NCBI GenBank assembly: GCA_002344215.1
Contig: DDSV01000003.1
Coordinates: forward strand, 82,263-146,262
Source of the DNA: Akkermansiaceae bacterium UBA2381
Lineage (GTDB): Bacteria > Verrucomicrobiota > Verrucomicrobiia > Verrucomicrobiales > DEV007
Direction of reading: 5' to 3'
Length of the DNA stretch: 64,000 nt
Of this stretch, positions 1 to 8,341 are shown in pieces. The notes under the pieces are model-generated. The model searched no databases, was not told the origin of the DNA, and saw nothing but the letters and a program-made list of their open reading frames with translations. Each line of letters starts with the position of its first letter. Position 1 is the stretch's first letter. Position numbers and translations under genes: made by a program.

Positions 1-235
1 CGCGGAGGAGGCCTTTCACATAGACCTGGTCCGTCTCCGATAGTTTCTCCAACGGCACCTTGAAGGTCTGAAAATCGGCCGAGCGTTTGATGCGAACCTC
101 ACTCTCGTTGAATTCCATCAGCTCGCCTTCAAAAGTCGATTTGCCGTCTGACGAAGTCCACGCGCGTTTTTGGGCATGGGCCGGAAGGGCGAAAAGCGTT
201 AGAAGAAACAGAGTCAACGAAGCACGAGGGAACAT
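1..235 (-). CDS. SHD1-like secreted protein, 3' part outside window
   Basis: Only the first 78 codons are present; the gene runs off the left edge. The ATG at 235-233 opens a clear signal peptide (MFPRASLTLFLLTLFALPAHA). The mature part starts with a KRAWTSSDGK motif and continues to PLEKLSETDQVYV. An R-x-W-T start, an 'F-G-L-E' strand and a P-L-x-x-L-S-x-x-D-Q end match the SHD1-like (SLA1 homology 1-like) domain that is very common at the N terminus of secreted PVC proteins. The role is not known; the domain is often joined to peptidase or other exported domains. What follows the domain cannot be seen. Confidence 0.7.
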   Translation of the reverse strand, partial: MFPRASLTLFLLTLFALPAHAQKRAWTSSDGKSTFEGELMEFNESEVRIKRSADFQTFKVPLEKLSETDQVYVKGLLR

Positions 236-319
236 GCGCGGATCGTAATGAGGACAACCTGCAATGGCAAGTGCGTTCTGTGGGGGGGGGCAGGGCTAAT
301 CAAAAAGGTAGAACGGGCC

Positions 320-1513
320 TCACCCCAACCGCCGTCTATACTCTTCATACCCGAACTCCCGCACGTTCGCAATTCCCCCATCCTCGCCAAGAAGGGCGAT
401 AGAGGGCAGGGGCACACCGTTGAAGGTGGTCGTCTTCACCATCGTGTAGTGCGACATATCGTGGAAGACAATCCGGTCTCCGATGTGCAGCGGCGCGTCA
501 AAACTATAGTCGCCGATGACATCTCCGGCGAGACAGGTAGGGCCGCCGAGGCGGTAGGTAAACGCCTTTTCCCCTGCATCACCCGCGCCCTCGACCACCG
601 GTCGATAGGGCATCTCGAGGACATCGGGCATGTGGGTTGTCGCGGAGAGATCGAGGATGGCGATGGGCATGCTGTTCTCCACCAGGTCGATCACAGTTCC
701 TAACAAAACACCTGTTCCAACGGCGATGGCCTCACCGGGCTCCAGGTAGATCTGGAGATGGGGATAACGAGCCTGCACTTCTTTGATGAGTGAAATGAGC
801 AGCTCGACATCATATCCGGGCGAGGTGATGAGGTGGCCTCCACCGAAGTTGAGCCATTTCATGTTCTGCAACCGGGTGTCGAATTTTTCCATCACGGCGC
901 GGAGGGTGCCGCCGAGAGCGGAGGCTCCCTGTTCGCAGAGAGTGTGGAAGTGGAGTCCCTCGAGTCCGGCGAGATCGGCGCCTTCGAGGAGGCGGGCGAG
1001 GACCCCAAAGCGGGAACCGGGAGCGCATGGATCGTAGATCTCGGCGACGGCTTCGGAGTATTCGGGATTGATACGGAGACCGGCAGAGACACGGGGTCCT
1101 GCCGCGAGCACTTCGTCCCGGTAGCGATGCCACTGGCTCAGCGAATTGAAGACGAGGTGATCGGCGATCTTGAGAACCTCGGTCATTTCGGCGGGCTTGT
1201 AAGCCGGGGAAAAGACATGGACTTCACCGCCGAATTCCTCGTGTCCGAGCCGGGCTTCATGCAGTCCGCTGGCAGCAGTGCCGACAAGGTAGTCACGCAG
1301 AAGAGGGTATAGTCCGAAGCAGGCGAAGGCCTTCTGCGCGAGGAGGATTCTGGCACCGGTTTCGTCCTGGACCCGTTTCAGGATTTCGCCATTGCGACGA
1401 AAGAGGGTCTCGTCGAGGACATAAGAGGGTGTGTCGAGCCCGGTGCGCTCAAAGGCGGCAAGGAGGGCAGGGACATTGCCGCGGTAGAGGCCGGTTTCGG
1501 GGTGGTCGGACAT
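320..1513 (-). CDS. nspC: carboxynorspermidine decarboxylase
   Basis: PLP-dependent fold-III decarboxylase of 397 residues. It removes the carboxyl group of carboxynorspermidine or carboxyspermidine, the last step of the alternative polyamine route. Seen in the sequence: an N-terminal barrel with the probable PLP lysine K61 in LLAQKAFACFG, a LEPGEAIAVGTG phosphate-site motif, and a C-terminal GGPTCLAGDVIGDY motif carrying the cysteine and aspartate expected in this family. I use the ATG at 1513; a TTG just before it would add one residue. The partner dehydrogenase lies 127 bp upstream on the same strand, which supports the polyamine role over diaminopimelate or arginine decarboxylase. Confidence 0.9.
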   Translation of the reverse strand: MSDHPETGLYRGNVPALLAAFERTGLDTPSYVLDETLFRRNGEILKRVQDETGARILLAQKAFACFGLYPLLRDYLVGTAASGLHEARLGHEEFGGEVHVFSPAYKPAEMTEVLKIADHLVFNSLSQWHRYRDEVLAAGPRVSAGLRINPEYSEAVAEIYDPCAPGSRFGVLARLLEGADLAGLEGLHFHTLCEQGASALGGTLRAVMEKFDTRLQNMKWLNFGGGHLITSPGYDVELLISLIKEVQARYPHLQIYLEPGEAIAVGTGVLLGTVIDLVENSMPIAILDLSATTHMPDVLEMPYRPVVEGAGDAGEKAFTYRLGGPTCLAGDVIGDYSFDAPLHIGDRIVFHDMSHYTMVKTTTFNGVPLPSIALLGEDGGIANVREFGYEEYRRRLG

Positions 1514-1516
1514 CAA

Positions 1517-1644
1517 AGAGGTATTGAGGGGTTGAGGTATTTAGGGATTGAGGGGGGCAGAGGGAAAAAGGTCAGATCGTGGATTCCCCGGTTCGAGCTT
1601 GCATCCTCAACCCCTGAAAGCCTCACTACCTCAACACCTCTCAA
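1517..1644. repeat. facing period-8 degenerate repeat arrays
   Basis: The spacer between the two polyamine genes holds two short arrays with an 8-bp period. Positions 1520-1551 read GGTATTGA, GGGGTTGA, GGTATTTA, GGGATTGA. Positions 1605-1644 read CCTCAACC, CCTGAAAG, CCTCACTA, CCTCAACA, CCTCTCAA. The second block is the reverse complement type of the first (TATTGAGG-like units). The outer 37 bases (1517-1553 and 1605-1641) pair at 29 of 37 positions, so a transcript could fold into a long imperfect hairpin. The right block reaches into the stop codon of the upstream gene. Function unknown. Confidence 0.6.
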
Positions 1645-2858
1645 GGCACCTGAAGCGGCTCGGCGTCGATGACCTCCCAGGGGAGACCCCACGCATTGAG
1701 GTCGGCCATGTAGGGATCGGGATCGAGTTGCTCGACATTCCAGACCCCCGGCTTGAGCCAGGCACCTGAGAGGAGCTGACGGCCTCCTATCATAGCGGGC
1801 ACGCCGGCGGTGTAGCTGATGGCCTGGCTCTTGACCTCGGCGTAGCACTCCTGATGATCGCAGACGTTGTAGATAAACTTCGTCCCGGTTTCACCGGTGC
1901 TCTTGAGTTTTCCGGTGATGAGGCAACCAATGCAGGTTTTGCCTTTTGTCAGGGGGCCAAGCGAAGCGGGATCGGGGAGGATGGCTTTGAGGAATTGGAT
2001 CGGAATGATCTGTTTGCCCTCGTAGTCGATCGGCTCGATCGAGGTCATGCCGATGTTCTTCAGCACGGTGAGGTGCTTGATGTAGTTGTCGGAGAATGTC
2101 ATCCAGAAGCGGATCCGCTTCAGTCCGGGCAGGTTCTGCGCGAGGCTCTCGAGTTCCTCATGATAGAGGAGGTAGATCTTTTTGGTGCCGACGTGGTCGT
2201 CGGGAAAGGGGTAATCGAGACCGATCTCAAGGGGTTTGGTTTCCTTCCATTCGCCGTTTTCCCAGTAACGGCCGTTCGCGGTGATCTCGCGCAGGTTGAT
2301 CTCGGGATTGAAGTTGGTGGCAAAGGGAAGTCCGTGATCACCGGCGTTGGCGTCGAGGATGTCGACAGTCTCGATCTCGTCGAAGTAGTGTTTCAGCGCG
2401 TAGGCGCAGTAGGCATTGGTCACGCCCGGGTCGAAGCCGGATCCGAGGATGGCGGTGAGACCGGCGGCCTTGAATTTTTCCTGATAGGCCCACTGCCATT
2501 TGTATTCGAACTTCGCGGTATCCTGCGGCTCGTAGTTGGCGGTGTCGAGGTAGTGGACTCCGGCCTCAAGACAGGCGTCCATGAGAGTGAGATCCTGGTA
2601 GGGCAGAGCGATGTTGAGAAGGATTTTGGGTTTCACCTCCTTGAGAAAGGCAACAGTTTCGGCGACGTTGTCGGCATCCAGTTTCCGCGTCCGTATGGTC
2701 ACGCCGGTGGCCGCTTTGATGTCCGCAGCGATGGCATCACACTTATCGAGGCTGCGGCTGGCGAGCCAGATTTCACCAAACGTTTCGGCATCCTGCGCAC
2801 ATTTGTGCGCGACGACGTTCCCGACTCCCCCTGCTCCGATAATGACCGTTTTGTGCAT
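1641..2858 (-). CDS. carboxynorspermidine dehydrogenase (saccharopine dehydrogenase family)
   Basis: Cytoplasmic NAD(P)-dependent enzyme of 405 residues. It is expected to join aspartate semialdehyde to diaminopropane or putrescine by reductive condensation, giving carboxynorspermidine or carboxyspermidine. The Rossmann motif IGAGGVGNVVAHKCA sits at residues 7-21, and the length and C-terminal half (SQAISYTAGVPAMIGGRQLL) match the Lys1/saccharopine dehydrogenase family members of this route rather than lysine biosynthesis. The neighbour downstream is the matching decarboxylase, making a two-gene polyamine unit. The substrate amine cannot be read from the sequence. Confidence 0.88.
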   Translation of the reverse strand: MHKTVIIGAGGVGNVVAHKCAQDAETFGEIWLASRSLDKCDAIAADIKAATGVTIRTRKLDADNVAETVAFLKEVKPKILLNIALPYQDLTLMDACLEAGVHYLDTANYEPQDTAKFEYKWQWAYQEKFKAAGLTAILGSGFDPGVTNAYCAYALKHYFDEIETVDILDANAGDHGLPFATNFNPEINLREITANGRYWENGEWKETKPLEIGLDYPFPDDHVGTKKIYLLYHEELESLAQNLPGLKRIRFWMTFSDNYIKHLTVLKNIGMTSIEPIDYEGKQIIPIQFLKAILPDPASLGPLTKGKTCIGCLITGKLKSTGETGTKFIYNVCDHQECYAEVKSQAISYTAGVPAMIGGRQLLSGAWLKPGVWNVEQLDPDPYMADLNAWGLPWEVIDAEPLQVP

Positions 2859-2927
2859 GAATATTGAAACGGTACGCTCCGATTGGCGGGGGGAATGTCA
2901 AAGAAATTTCTTGTCGCAGAAAGATCA

Positions 2928-4274
2928 CTAGACAGCCCCGTACGCTCGCATCGCCTCGGCGACCTTGCGGAATCCACCAAGGTTCGAGCCTTTGATGTAA
3001 TCGACTCTGGAACCCCCGCCGGAGCCATCCGCAACACAACGGGCATGGATGTCGGACATGATTTTTTGGAGGCGGCGATCGACTTCCTCGCGATCCCAGC
3101 TCAGTCTCATGGCGTTCTGGCTTTGCTCCAGTCCGCTCACCGCGACACCGCCGGCATTGGAGGCCTTTCCGGGGGCGTGAAGGACATCGCGGGCCCGAAA
3201 GAGCTCAGCCGCCTCATGTGTGACCGGCATATTTGCCCCTTCGCAGACGGCGAGGACACCGTTTTCAATCAGTCTCTTCGCATCCTCCGGGCCGAGTTCG
3301 TTCTGGGTGGCGCAGGGCATCGCAATCTCACAAGGGACACCCCAGGGATTAGCGTCGGCGTGGTAGGTGCCGCCGCCCCGATAATCGGAGAGTCTGCCGC
3401 GCTGATGCTCTTTCAGTTCACGGAGGTCGGTCCAGTGCTCCGGGGGGAGGCCCTCAGGGAAATGAAGGAACCCTCCCGAATCGCTCAGGGTGACCACTTT
3501 CGCCCCTTTTTCGATCAGTTTCTGCGCGGCATAGAGGGCGACGTTTCCACTCCCGCTCACCGCAACGCGTTTGCCTTCGATTGATTCGTTGTGATAGCGG
3601 AGCATTTCCTCACAAAAGTAGACACAACCCCAGCCGGTTGCCTCCGTGCGGACGGCACTTCCCCCAAAGGAAAGCCCTTTACCGGTGAGTACGCCGCTCC
3701 AGCGATTCTCAAGACGCATGTACTGGCCGAAGAGATAACTCACCTCACGTCCGCCGACCCCGATGTCTCCGGCAGGAACGTCGATGTCCTCTCCGATATG
3801 GCGGGAGAGTTCGATCATCATCGAGTGGCAGAAACGCATCACCTCCCGATCACTTTTATCTTTGGGATTGAAGTTCGAGCCGCCTTTTGCGCCGCCCATG
3901 GGAAGTCCGGTCAGACTGTTTTTGAAGATCTGCTCGAAGCCGAGAAACTTGAGGATGCTCTGATTGACCGAGGGATGAAAGCGCAGTCCGCCCTTGTAAG
4001 GTCCAAGCGCATGATTGAACTGCACCCGCCAGGCGCGGTTCGCCCGGATCTCGCCCGAGTCCGTCTCCCAGGTGACGCGGAAGCTGATGATGCGGTCGGG
4101 TTCGGTAATACGCTCCAGGATCTGGGCACGGTGGTATTCCTCGTGTTGCAGATACCAGGGCATCACCGCGCCGGCGAATTCGGCGACAGCCTGATGGAAT
4201 TCCGTCTCGTGGGGATTTCGTCGTTTGAGCCCCCGCATGAAGGCCCGGTATTCTTTTTCTTCGGCTTCGGTCAT
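2928..4274 (-). CDS. gdhA: NADP-specific glutamate dehydrogenase
   Basis: Interconverts 2-oxoglutarate plus ammonia and glutamate. The protein is 448 residues, the usual length for the hexameric bacterial enzyme. Seen: GPYKGGLRFHPSVN (91-104), the catalytic lysine K130 in PMGGAKGG, D170 in DVPAGDIGVGGREV, and the nucleotide-binding VSGSGNVALYAA (239-250). The reading frame stays open upstream to 4832, but that part lies over the YwaF-like gene in another frame; the ATG at 4274 gives the family N terminus (MTEAEEKEYRAFM). This ATG overlaps the TGA of the upstream membrane protein gene in an ATGA arrangement, so the two are probably translationally coupled. Confidence 0.95.
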   Translation of the reverse strand: MTEAEEKEYRAFMRGLKRRNPHETEFHQAVAEFAGAVMPWYLQHEEYHRAQILERITEPDRIISFRVTWETDSGEIRANRAWRVQFNHALGPYKGGLRFHPSVNQSILKFLGFEQIFKNSLTGLPMGGAKGGSNFNPKDKSDREVMRFCHSMMIELSRHIGEDIDVPAGDIGVGGREVSYLFGQYMRLENRWSGVLTGKGLSFGGSAVRTEATGWGCVYFCEEMLRYHNESIEGKRVAVSGSGNVALYAAQKLIEKGAKVVTLSDSGGFLHFPEGLPPEHWTDLRELKEHQRGRLSDYRGGGTYHADANPWGVPCEIAMPCATQNELGPEDAKRLIENGVLAVCEGANMPVTHEAAELFRARDVLHAPGKASNAGGVAVSGLEQSQNAMRLSWDREEVDRRLQKIMSDIHARCVADGSGGGSRVDYIKGSNLGGFRKVAEAMRAYGAV

Positions 4275-5002
4275 AGACTGCTGCGAGAAGGTATCCCCGT
4301 TTTCCTTTCCGGCCTCCAACGTATCCACGGGACCAGGAGAAGGGCAAAAATGCCGGTTCCGACCAGTGCCATCCAAAGCAGGCGGATGGGGTAGGGCCCC
4401 AGAAAGTCGAGAATGGTGGTCTGATCCGGGACAGAGGGCCCGACAAACCCATAGTTCCAGCCCGTGAAGTAGTCGAGCACGGTCAGTATCGCCATGTAGA
4501 TCAGTGTCAGGATGAGCGACCGGCCGCAGTCCCGCCAGCCCGGACGAAAGCGATCCGCCACCAGGATCCAGATCACGGAAATGAGGATGAAGACATGATA
4601 GAGCCAGAAGAGCCAGAACCAGGGGTCGAGGGGACCGACATAAAGCGAAGGCGTCAGAAAGGCCCAGAGACAGAGGCCGAAGGTCCAGAAATACATCAAC
4701 GACTGGGCGGTTCGAAATCGATATCGCACTGCCACGGCACCGATCAGGTTGGCGAGATTGCAAAAATGGAGAGGTAATGACTGATCCCAGCTGAATTTTC
4801 CCGGGAGGATCCCGTAGCCATTGCTGAGGCACCAGGAGAGGACACAGCCCGCCGCAATTCCATCGCGAATCACGGAGTTGGCCCGCCCTTCCCGTAGATC
4901 ACGTCGGGCGAGAGTGGCGGCCACCGTGGTCAGGATCAGGCAGACCACGAGACAGAAAAGGTGGAGGACCGATCCCTGGGTGAAGGTGGTGAGGTCAGCC
5001 AT
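4271..5002 (-). CDS. YwaF/TIGR02206-family integral membrane protein
   Basis: 243-residue hydrophobic protein with about seven membrane segments, for example residues 10-31 (SVLHLFCLVVCLILTT) and the LIYMAILTVLDYFTGWNYGF stretch. The spaced motifs (LPLHFCNLANLIGA; LYHVFILISVIWI; FTGWNYGFVG) fit the TIGR02206/YwaF family of unknown function. The stop codon overlaps the gdhA start by four bases (ATGA). Why it is linked to glutamate dehydrogenase is not known. Transport of a nitrogen compound would be only a guess. Confidence 0.8.
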   Translation of the reverse strand: MADLTTFTQGSVLHLFCLVVCLILTTVAATLARRDLREGRANSVIRDGIAAGCVLSWCLSNGYGILPGKFSWDQSLPLHFCNLANLIGAVAVRYRFRTAQSLMYFWTFGLCLWAFLTPSLYVGPLDPWFWLFWLYHVFILISVIWILVADRFRPGWRDCGRSLILTLIYMAILTVLDYFTGWNYGFVGPSVPDQTTILDFLGPYPIRLLWMALVGTGIFALLLVPWIRWRPERKTGIPSRSSL

Positions 5003-5043
5003 GCTTTCGACGATTTATGCTTCTGAACCGGGGCAACGGAGCA

Positions 5044-5868
5044 TCAGTAGAGCTGCCCCTTGCGATAGGCGGCGGGCGAGATGCCGCGGTGTTGTTTTAA
5101 CATACGACTGAAATAGTAGCGATTGGGAAATCCACAGTTCTCAGCCACCTGTTCGATGGACTGGTCGGTGTGCCGCAGAAGGTGGCAGGCTCGATCGAGG
5201 CGATAGGTGAGGAGCACGTTCATCGGAGCCATGCGCACCTGCGAGCGGAAAAGGTGATTCAGATTGCGGACACTCACGCCCGCCGAGCGGGCAGCGTCAG
5301 CGGCATTGATTCGCCTCGCTAGATTCGCCTGGAGAAATTCCATTGCCTTGCTGACGCGGTTGTCCAGCTTCTGGTCCGTCCACGCCCGCGACGGCAGCTT
5401 GCCGAGCGAGTGAACCACGAGAGCAGCGGATTCCCAATTGTAGGGCTCACCCCGGGCGCTGGCAAGAGAGGCGAGAAACCCTTCCGCCGTGTCGTCGACC
5501 GGATAGGAATAAACCCCCGGGACGGAGAGCAGATCGGACCTTCCAAGAATGAAATGGACATACCATTTCGTGAACGGCTCCTGAATGGAGGAACTGAACG
5601 CCGTTCGTGGCGGAATGAGATAGATCTTTCCGGGCGCGAGAGTGGTTTCGACCTTATCGATCGTGATGACTGCTTTGCCTTCGACGGGGCAATAGAGCCG
5701 CCAGTAGGGGTCGATGAGCTGGTGAAGATTCCACCGCTGCAGACGGATCTTCCGGGTGGCAAGAATCTCAAGGGACATGCCGGGCAGCATGACCTCGCGT
5801 TCGCCCTCGACCTCATGGGGAGATCCGTCGGGAACCAGGCTGAAGAATGTCTCCTTTTTTGTGCTCAT
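5044..5868 (-). CDS. AraC-family transcriptional regulator
   Basis: 274 residues. The N-terminal two thirds look like a cupin-type sensor domain (GKIYLIPPRTAFSSSI is a typical AraC sensor strand). The C terminus has the double helix-turn-helix: RINAADAARSAGVSVRNLNH, then SIEQVAENCGFPNRYYFSRM, ending with the usual GISPAAYRK. The start at 5868 (MSTKKETFF) is preferred; a TTG at 5895 would add nine residues. It is followed 41 bp later by the YwaF-like and gdhA genes on the same strand, so it may be co-transcribed with them or control them. The ligand, probably a sugar as in many family members, is not visible. Confidence 0.88.
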   Translation of the reverse strand: MSTKKETFFSLVPDGSPHEVEGEREVMLPGMSLEILATRKIRLQRWNLHQLIDPYWRLYCPVEGKAVITIDKVETTLAPGKIYLIPPRTAFSSSIQEPFTKWYVHFILGRSDLLSVPGVYSYPVDDTAEGFLASLASARGEPYNWESAALVVHSLGKLPSRAWTDQKLDNRVSKAMEFLQANLARRINAADAARSAGVSVRNLNHLFRSQVRMAPMNVLLTYRLDRACHLLRHTDQSIEQVAENCGFPNRYYFSRMLKQHRGISPAAYRKGQLY

Positions 5869-5977
5869 TCCGGCATTTGGCGAAAAGTGACACAAAACAG
5901 AGGTGACTGCGATCCTTATTTTGCGGGGTAAATCAGGATTCTTCTATCCATCAGACACAGGAGGGAAATTCCGATCG

Positions 5978-8245
5978 TTAGCGCTGCCCCCCGCCGAAGA
6001 GGAAGCGTCCGATCTTGCTTAAGGCCCTCCCGACACCTCCTTCCTCCGCCGGTGGCGGAGGCATCCCGGGCCCGGAAACCTCCTCTCCCGGGATGGGGAA
6101 GGCCTGCGGCATCCTATTGTTACCGGTGAATAATCCGAAGCCGTGCCCGCGACAGGTCGAGTTTGGTCTGAGGTCCGCCGGCAGGTCCATCTGGTAGGGG
6201 TATTTGCTGCGATCCGAGGCGACCAACCCGCACTCGCGGCAGAGCACGATGGCCTGAGTCCCGGCGGGAGCGGGGATTTTTGCTGCGGCGAGATCTCCGT
6301 TTTCGGCGGCTTTCATGACCTCGGTCCAGATAGGAAGGGCAAGAGTGCCTCCGTAGCCCCGTGGCATAATCGTCTTCGGTTGATCGAGTCCCACCCAAAC
6401 CCCTGTGGTGACCTTGTCCGTGTAACCGAGAAACCAGGCGTCGACATAGTCATTGGTTGTTCCGGTTTTTCCGTAGGCAGGGGCCTTGTAGCCGGCTTCG
6501 CGCGTTCCACTTCCGGTGCCTTCGTCCATCACCTTGCCGAGAATGTCGGTTGTGATCCAGGCGACCGAATCCGGGAAAATTTTCACTCCCTTCCGGGGCT
6601 CGCGGTAGAGGAGACGTCCGTCCTGGTGTTCAATTCTTTCGATGAGAAAGGGGACAAAGTTGAACCCGTTAGCGGCAAAGGTCGAATAGGCGCTGGTGAG
6701 ATTAAACGGAGTGGTTTCAAAGGCGCCAAGAGTGACGACGGGTGAGTCAGGGATTTCACCGAATTTGAGAGCCCGGGCGAGGCTGCGGATGTTGCCTAGT
6801 CCCGCCACCTGGCCGACCCGGACGGACATGGTGTTTCGTGACTTGATCAGTCCGACGGCGGCGGGCTGAAGTCCGGTGAAGGTTCCATCACTGTTTTTGG
6901 GAGCCCAGAGTTTTCCTTCATTGGTCGTCAGTTGCACAGCGTCATCACTGATGAAGGCACCGGGAAGCAGTCCGCCGCGATCAAACGCGATCGCATACAC
7001 GAATGGCTTGAAGGTAGAACCTACCTGCCTTCTTGCCTGTCGAGCCCGGTCGAAGGAGCTTTCCCCGAAATCGCGGCCGCCCACGAGAGCGAGGACCCCT
7101 CCGCTGCGGTTGTCGAGGCTCACGACCGCTCCCTGCAGATATTTGGTGGGACCTCCTTCGCGATGGGAACTGCGGGGAGAATGTGCAAATCCCGACCGCT
7201 TCTCGATCGTGGTGAGGTGGCGATCAAGGGCGCTCTCTGCCTCCTTCTGAAGGGCCGAATCGATTGTGGTATAGACCTCGAGGCCACCGGTTTCGATTAG
7301 GTGGGGTTCGAGATAGTCTTCCAGGAGGTCGAAGACAGCCTGGAGCGGGTAGCTGCCGGTGGCGATGCGCTGATCCGGGGGGCGCAGGGTGATGGGCTGC
7401 TGTTGCGCCGCCTGCGAGTCGGCGGCGGTAATCCTTTCGTCGGCGACGAGGCGGTCGAGGACTTCCTTTTGAATACCCTTGGCGCTTTCGAGACTCCGAA
7501 AGGGATTGAGCAGGCTGGGCCCGCGGATGACCCCGGCAAGCATCGCGCTCTCGCCAAGAGTCAGCTGCGAGGCCGGTTTCATAAAGTAACCCTGGGCTGC
7601 TCTCTCGATCCCGTAGAGGCCGGATCCGAAATAGACCCGATTCATATAGAACCCGAGAATCTCGTCTTTGCTGAAGGTTTCCTCGATTCGGAGAGCGAGG
7701 GCCACCTCCATCAACTTCCGATGGAGGGTCATCTCCTTCATGCCGAAGGTATTGCGGGCCAACTGCATGGTAATGGTTGAGGCGCCCTGTTCCATGCCTC
7801 CGGCCTTGAAGTTTCCGATGACGGCGCGGAGCACGCCCAGGTAATCGATTCCGTGGTGCGAGTAAAACCGGACATCCTCACGGGCGAGGAGTGCGTCCAC
7901 AAAATGTTTCGAGACCTCCGAAGCCGGGACTGCGACCCGGTTTTCGCCATGACCGGAGACATGGCCGAGGAGGGCACCGCTTCGATCGTAGACGAGGGTG
8001 CGCTGCGGAGCCTCACGGACTTCATTCATGTCGAAGGTGAAGGCCCTCCCGCCAAAGTAGACGGCCCCGGCGACCGCCCCGATGAGGCTGATAAACGCGG
8101 TCAGCCAGAGGAGGCGGCGCAGGAAGCGAAATCGCGGCGCGCGCCCCTTCGCATTCCTCGACCGGGATTTACCGCCGGGCAGAGAAGCAAAAGGCCCCGG
8201 TCGGTTCCCTCTGCTTGATGATGATTTCGATTTTCTCCGGCCCAT
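5978..8245 (-). CDS. bifunctional penicillin-binding protein (PBP1A-like)
   Basis: Class A PBP that polymerises and cross-links peptidoglycan. 755 residues: a very basic cytoplasmic tail (1-43), one membrane anchor (about 44-66), a glycosyltransferase-51 domain with the catalytic glutamate E123 in REDVRFYSHHGID and the QGASTITMQLARN motif (153-165), then a transpeptidase domain with S410-T-F-K413, S469-R-N471 and K593-T-G. All catalytic residues are present. A proline- and glycine-rich tail with a conserved CREC...C-type pair (AIVLCRECGLVAS) follows. The gene stands alone on the minus strand; an AT-rich stretch (8246-8275) precedes the ATG. Confidence 0.95.
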   Translation of the reverse strand: MGRRKSKSSSSRGNRPGPFASLPGGKSRSRNAKGRAPRFRFLRRLLWLTAFISLIGAVAGAVYFGGRAFTFDMNEVREAPQRTLVYDRSGALLGHVSGHGENRVAVPASEVSKHFVDALLAREDVRFYSHHGIDYLGVLRAVIGNFKAGGMEQGASTITMQLARNTFGMKEMTLHRKLMEVALALRIEETFSKDEILGFYMNRVYFGSGLYGIERAAQGYFMKPASQLTLGESAMLAGVIRGPSLLNPFRSLESAKGIQKEVLDRLVADERITAADSQAAQQQPITLRPPDQRIATGSYPLQAVFDLLEDYLEPHLIETGGLEVYTTIDSALQKEAESALDRHLTTIEKRSGFAHSPRSSHREGGPTKYLQGAVVSLDNRSGGVLALVGGRDFGESSFDRARQARRQVGSTFKPFVYAIAFDRGGLLPGAFISDDAVQLTTNEGKLWAPKNSDGTFTGLQPAAVGLIKSRNTMSVRVGQVAGLGNIRSLARALKFGEIPDSPVVTLGAFETTPFNLTSAYSTFAANGFNFVPFLIERIEHQDGRLLYREPRKGVKIFPDSVAWITTDILGKVMDEGTGSGTREAGYKAPAYGKTGTTNDYVDAWFLGYTDKVTTGVWVGLDQPKTIMPRGYGGTLALPIWTEVMKAAENGDLAAAKIPAPAGTQAIVLCRECGLVASDRSKYPYQMDLPADLRPNSTCRGHGFGLFTGNNRMPQAFPIPGEEVSGPGMPPPPAEEGGVGRALSKIGRFLFGGGQR

Positions 8246-8341
8246 AATGAATTAGTTAACTTTAGTTCAATATTTCGAAGCTTCCACTTCGGGCTTTGCA
8301 GGGAAATTCGCTTCTCAGAAAAGAATTCGCCTGATAGCCTG

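Noticed and set aside
1517..1644. CRISPR-like array
   Set aside because: Units are only eight bases with no spacers and no cas genes nearby.
4275..4832. N-terminal extension of glutamate dehydrogenase in an open frame
   Set aside because: It overlaps the YwaF-like gene in another frame and shows no family similarity; the 448-residue protein starting at 4274 has the normal length.
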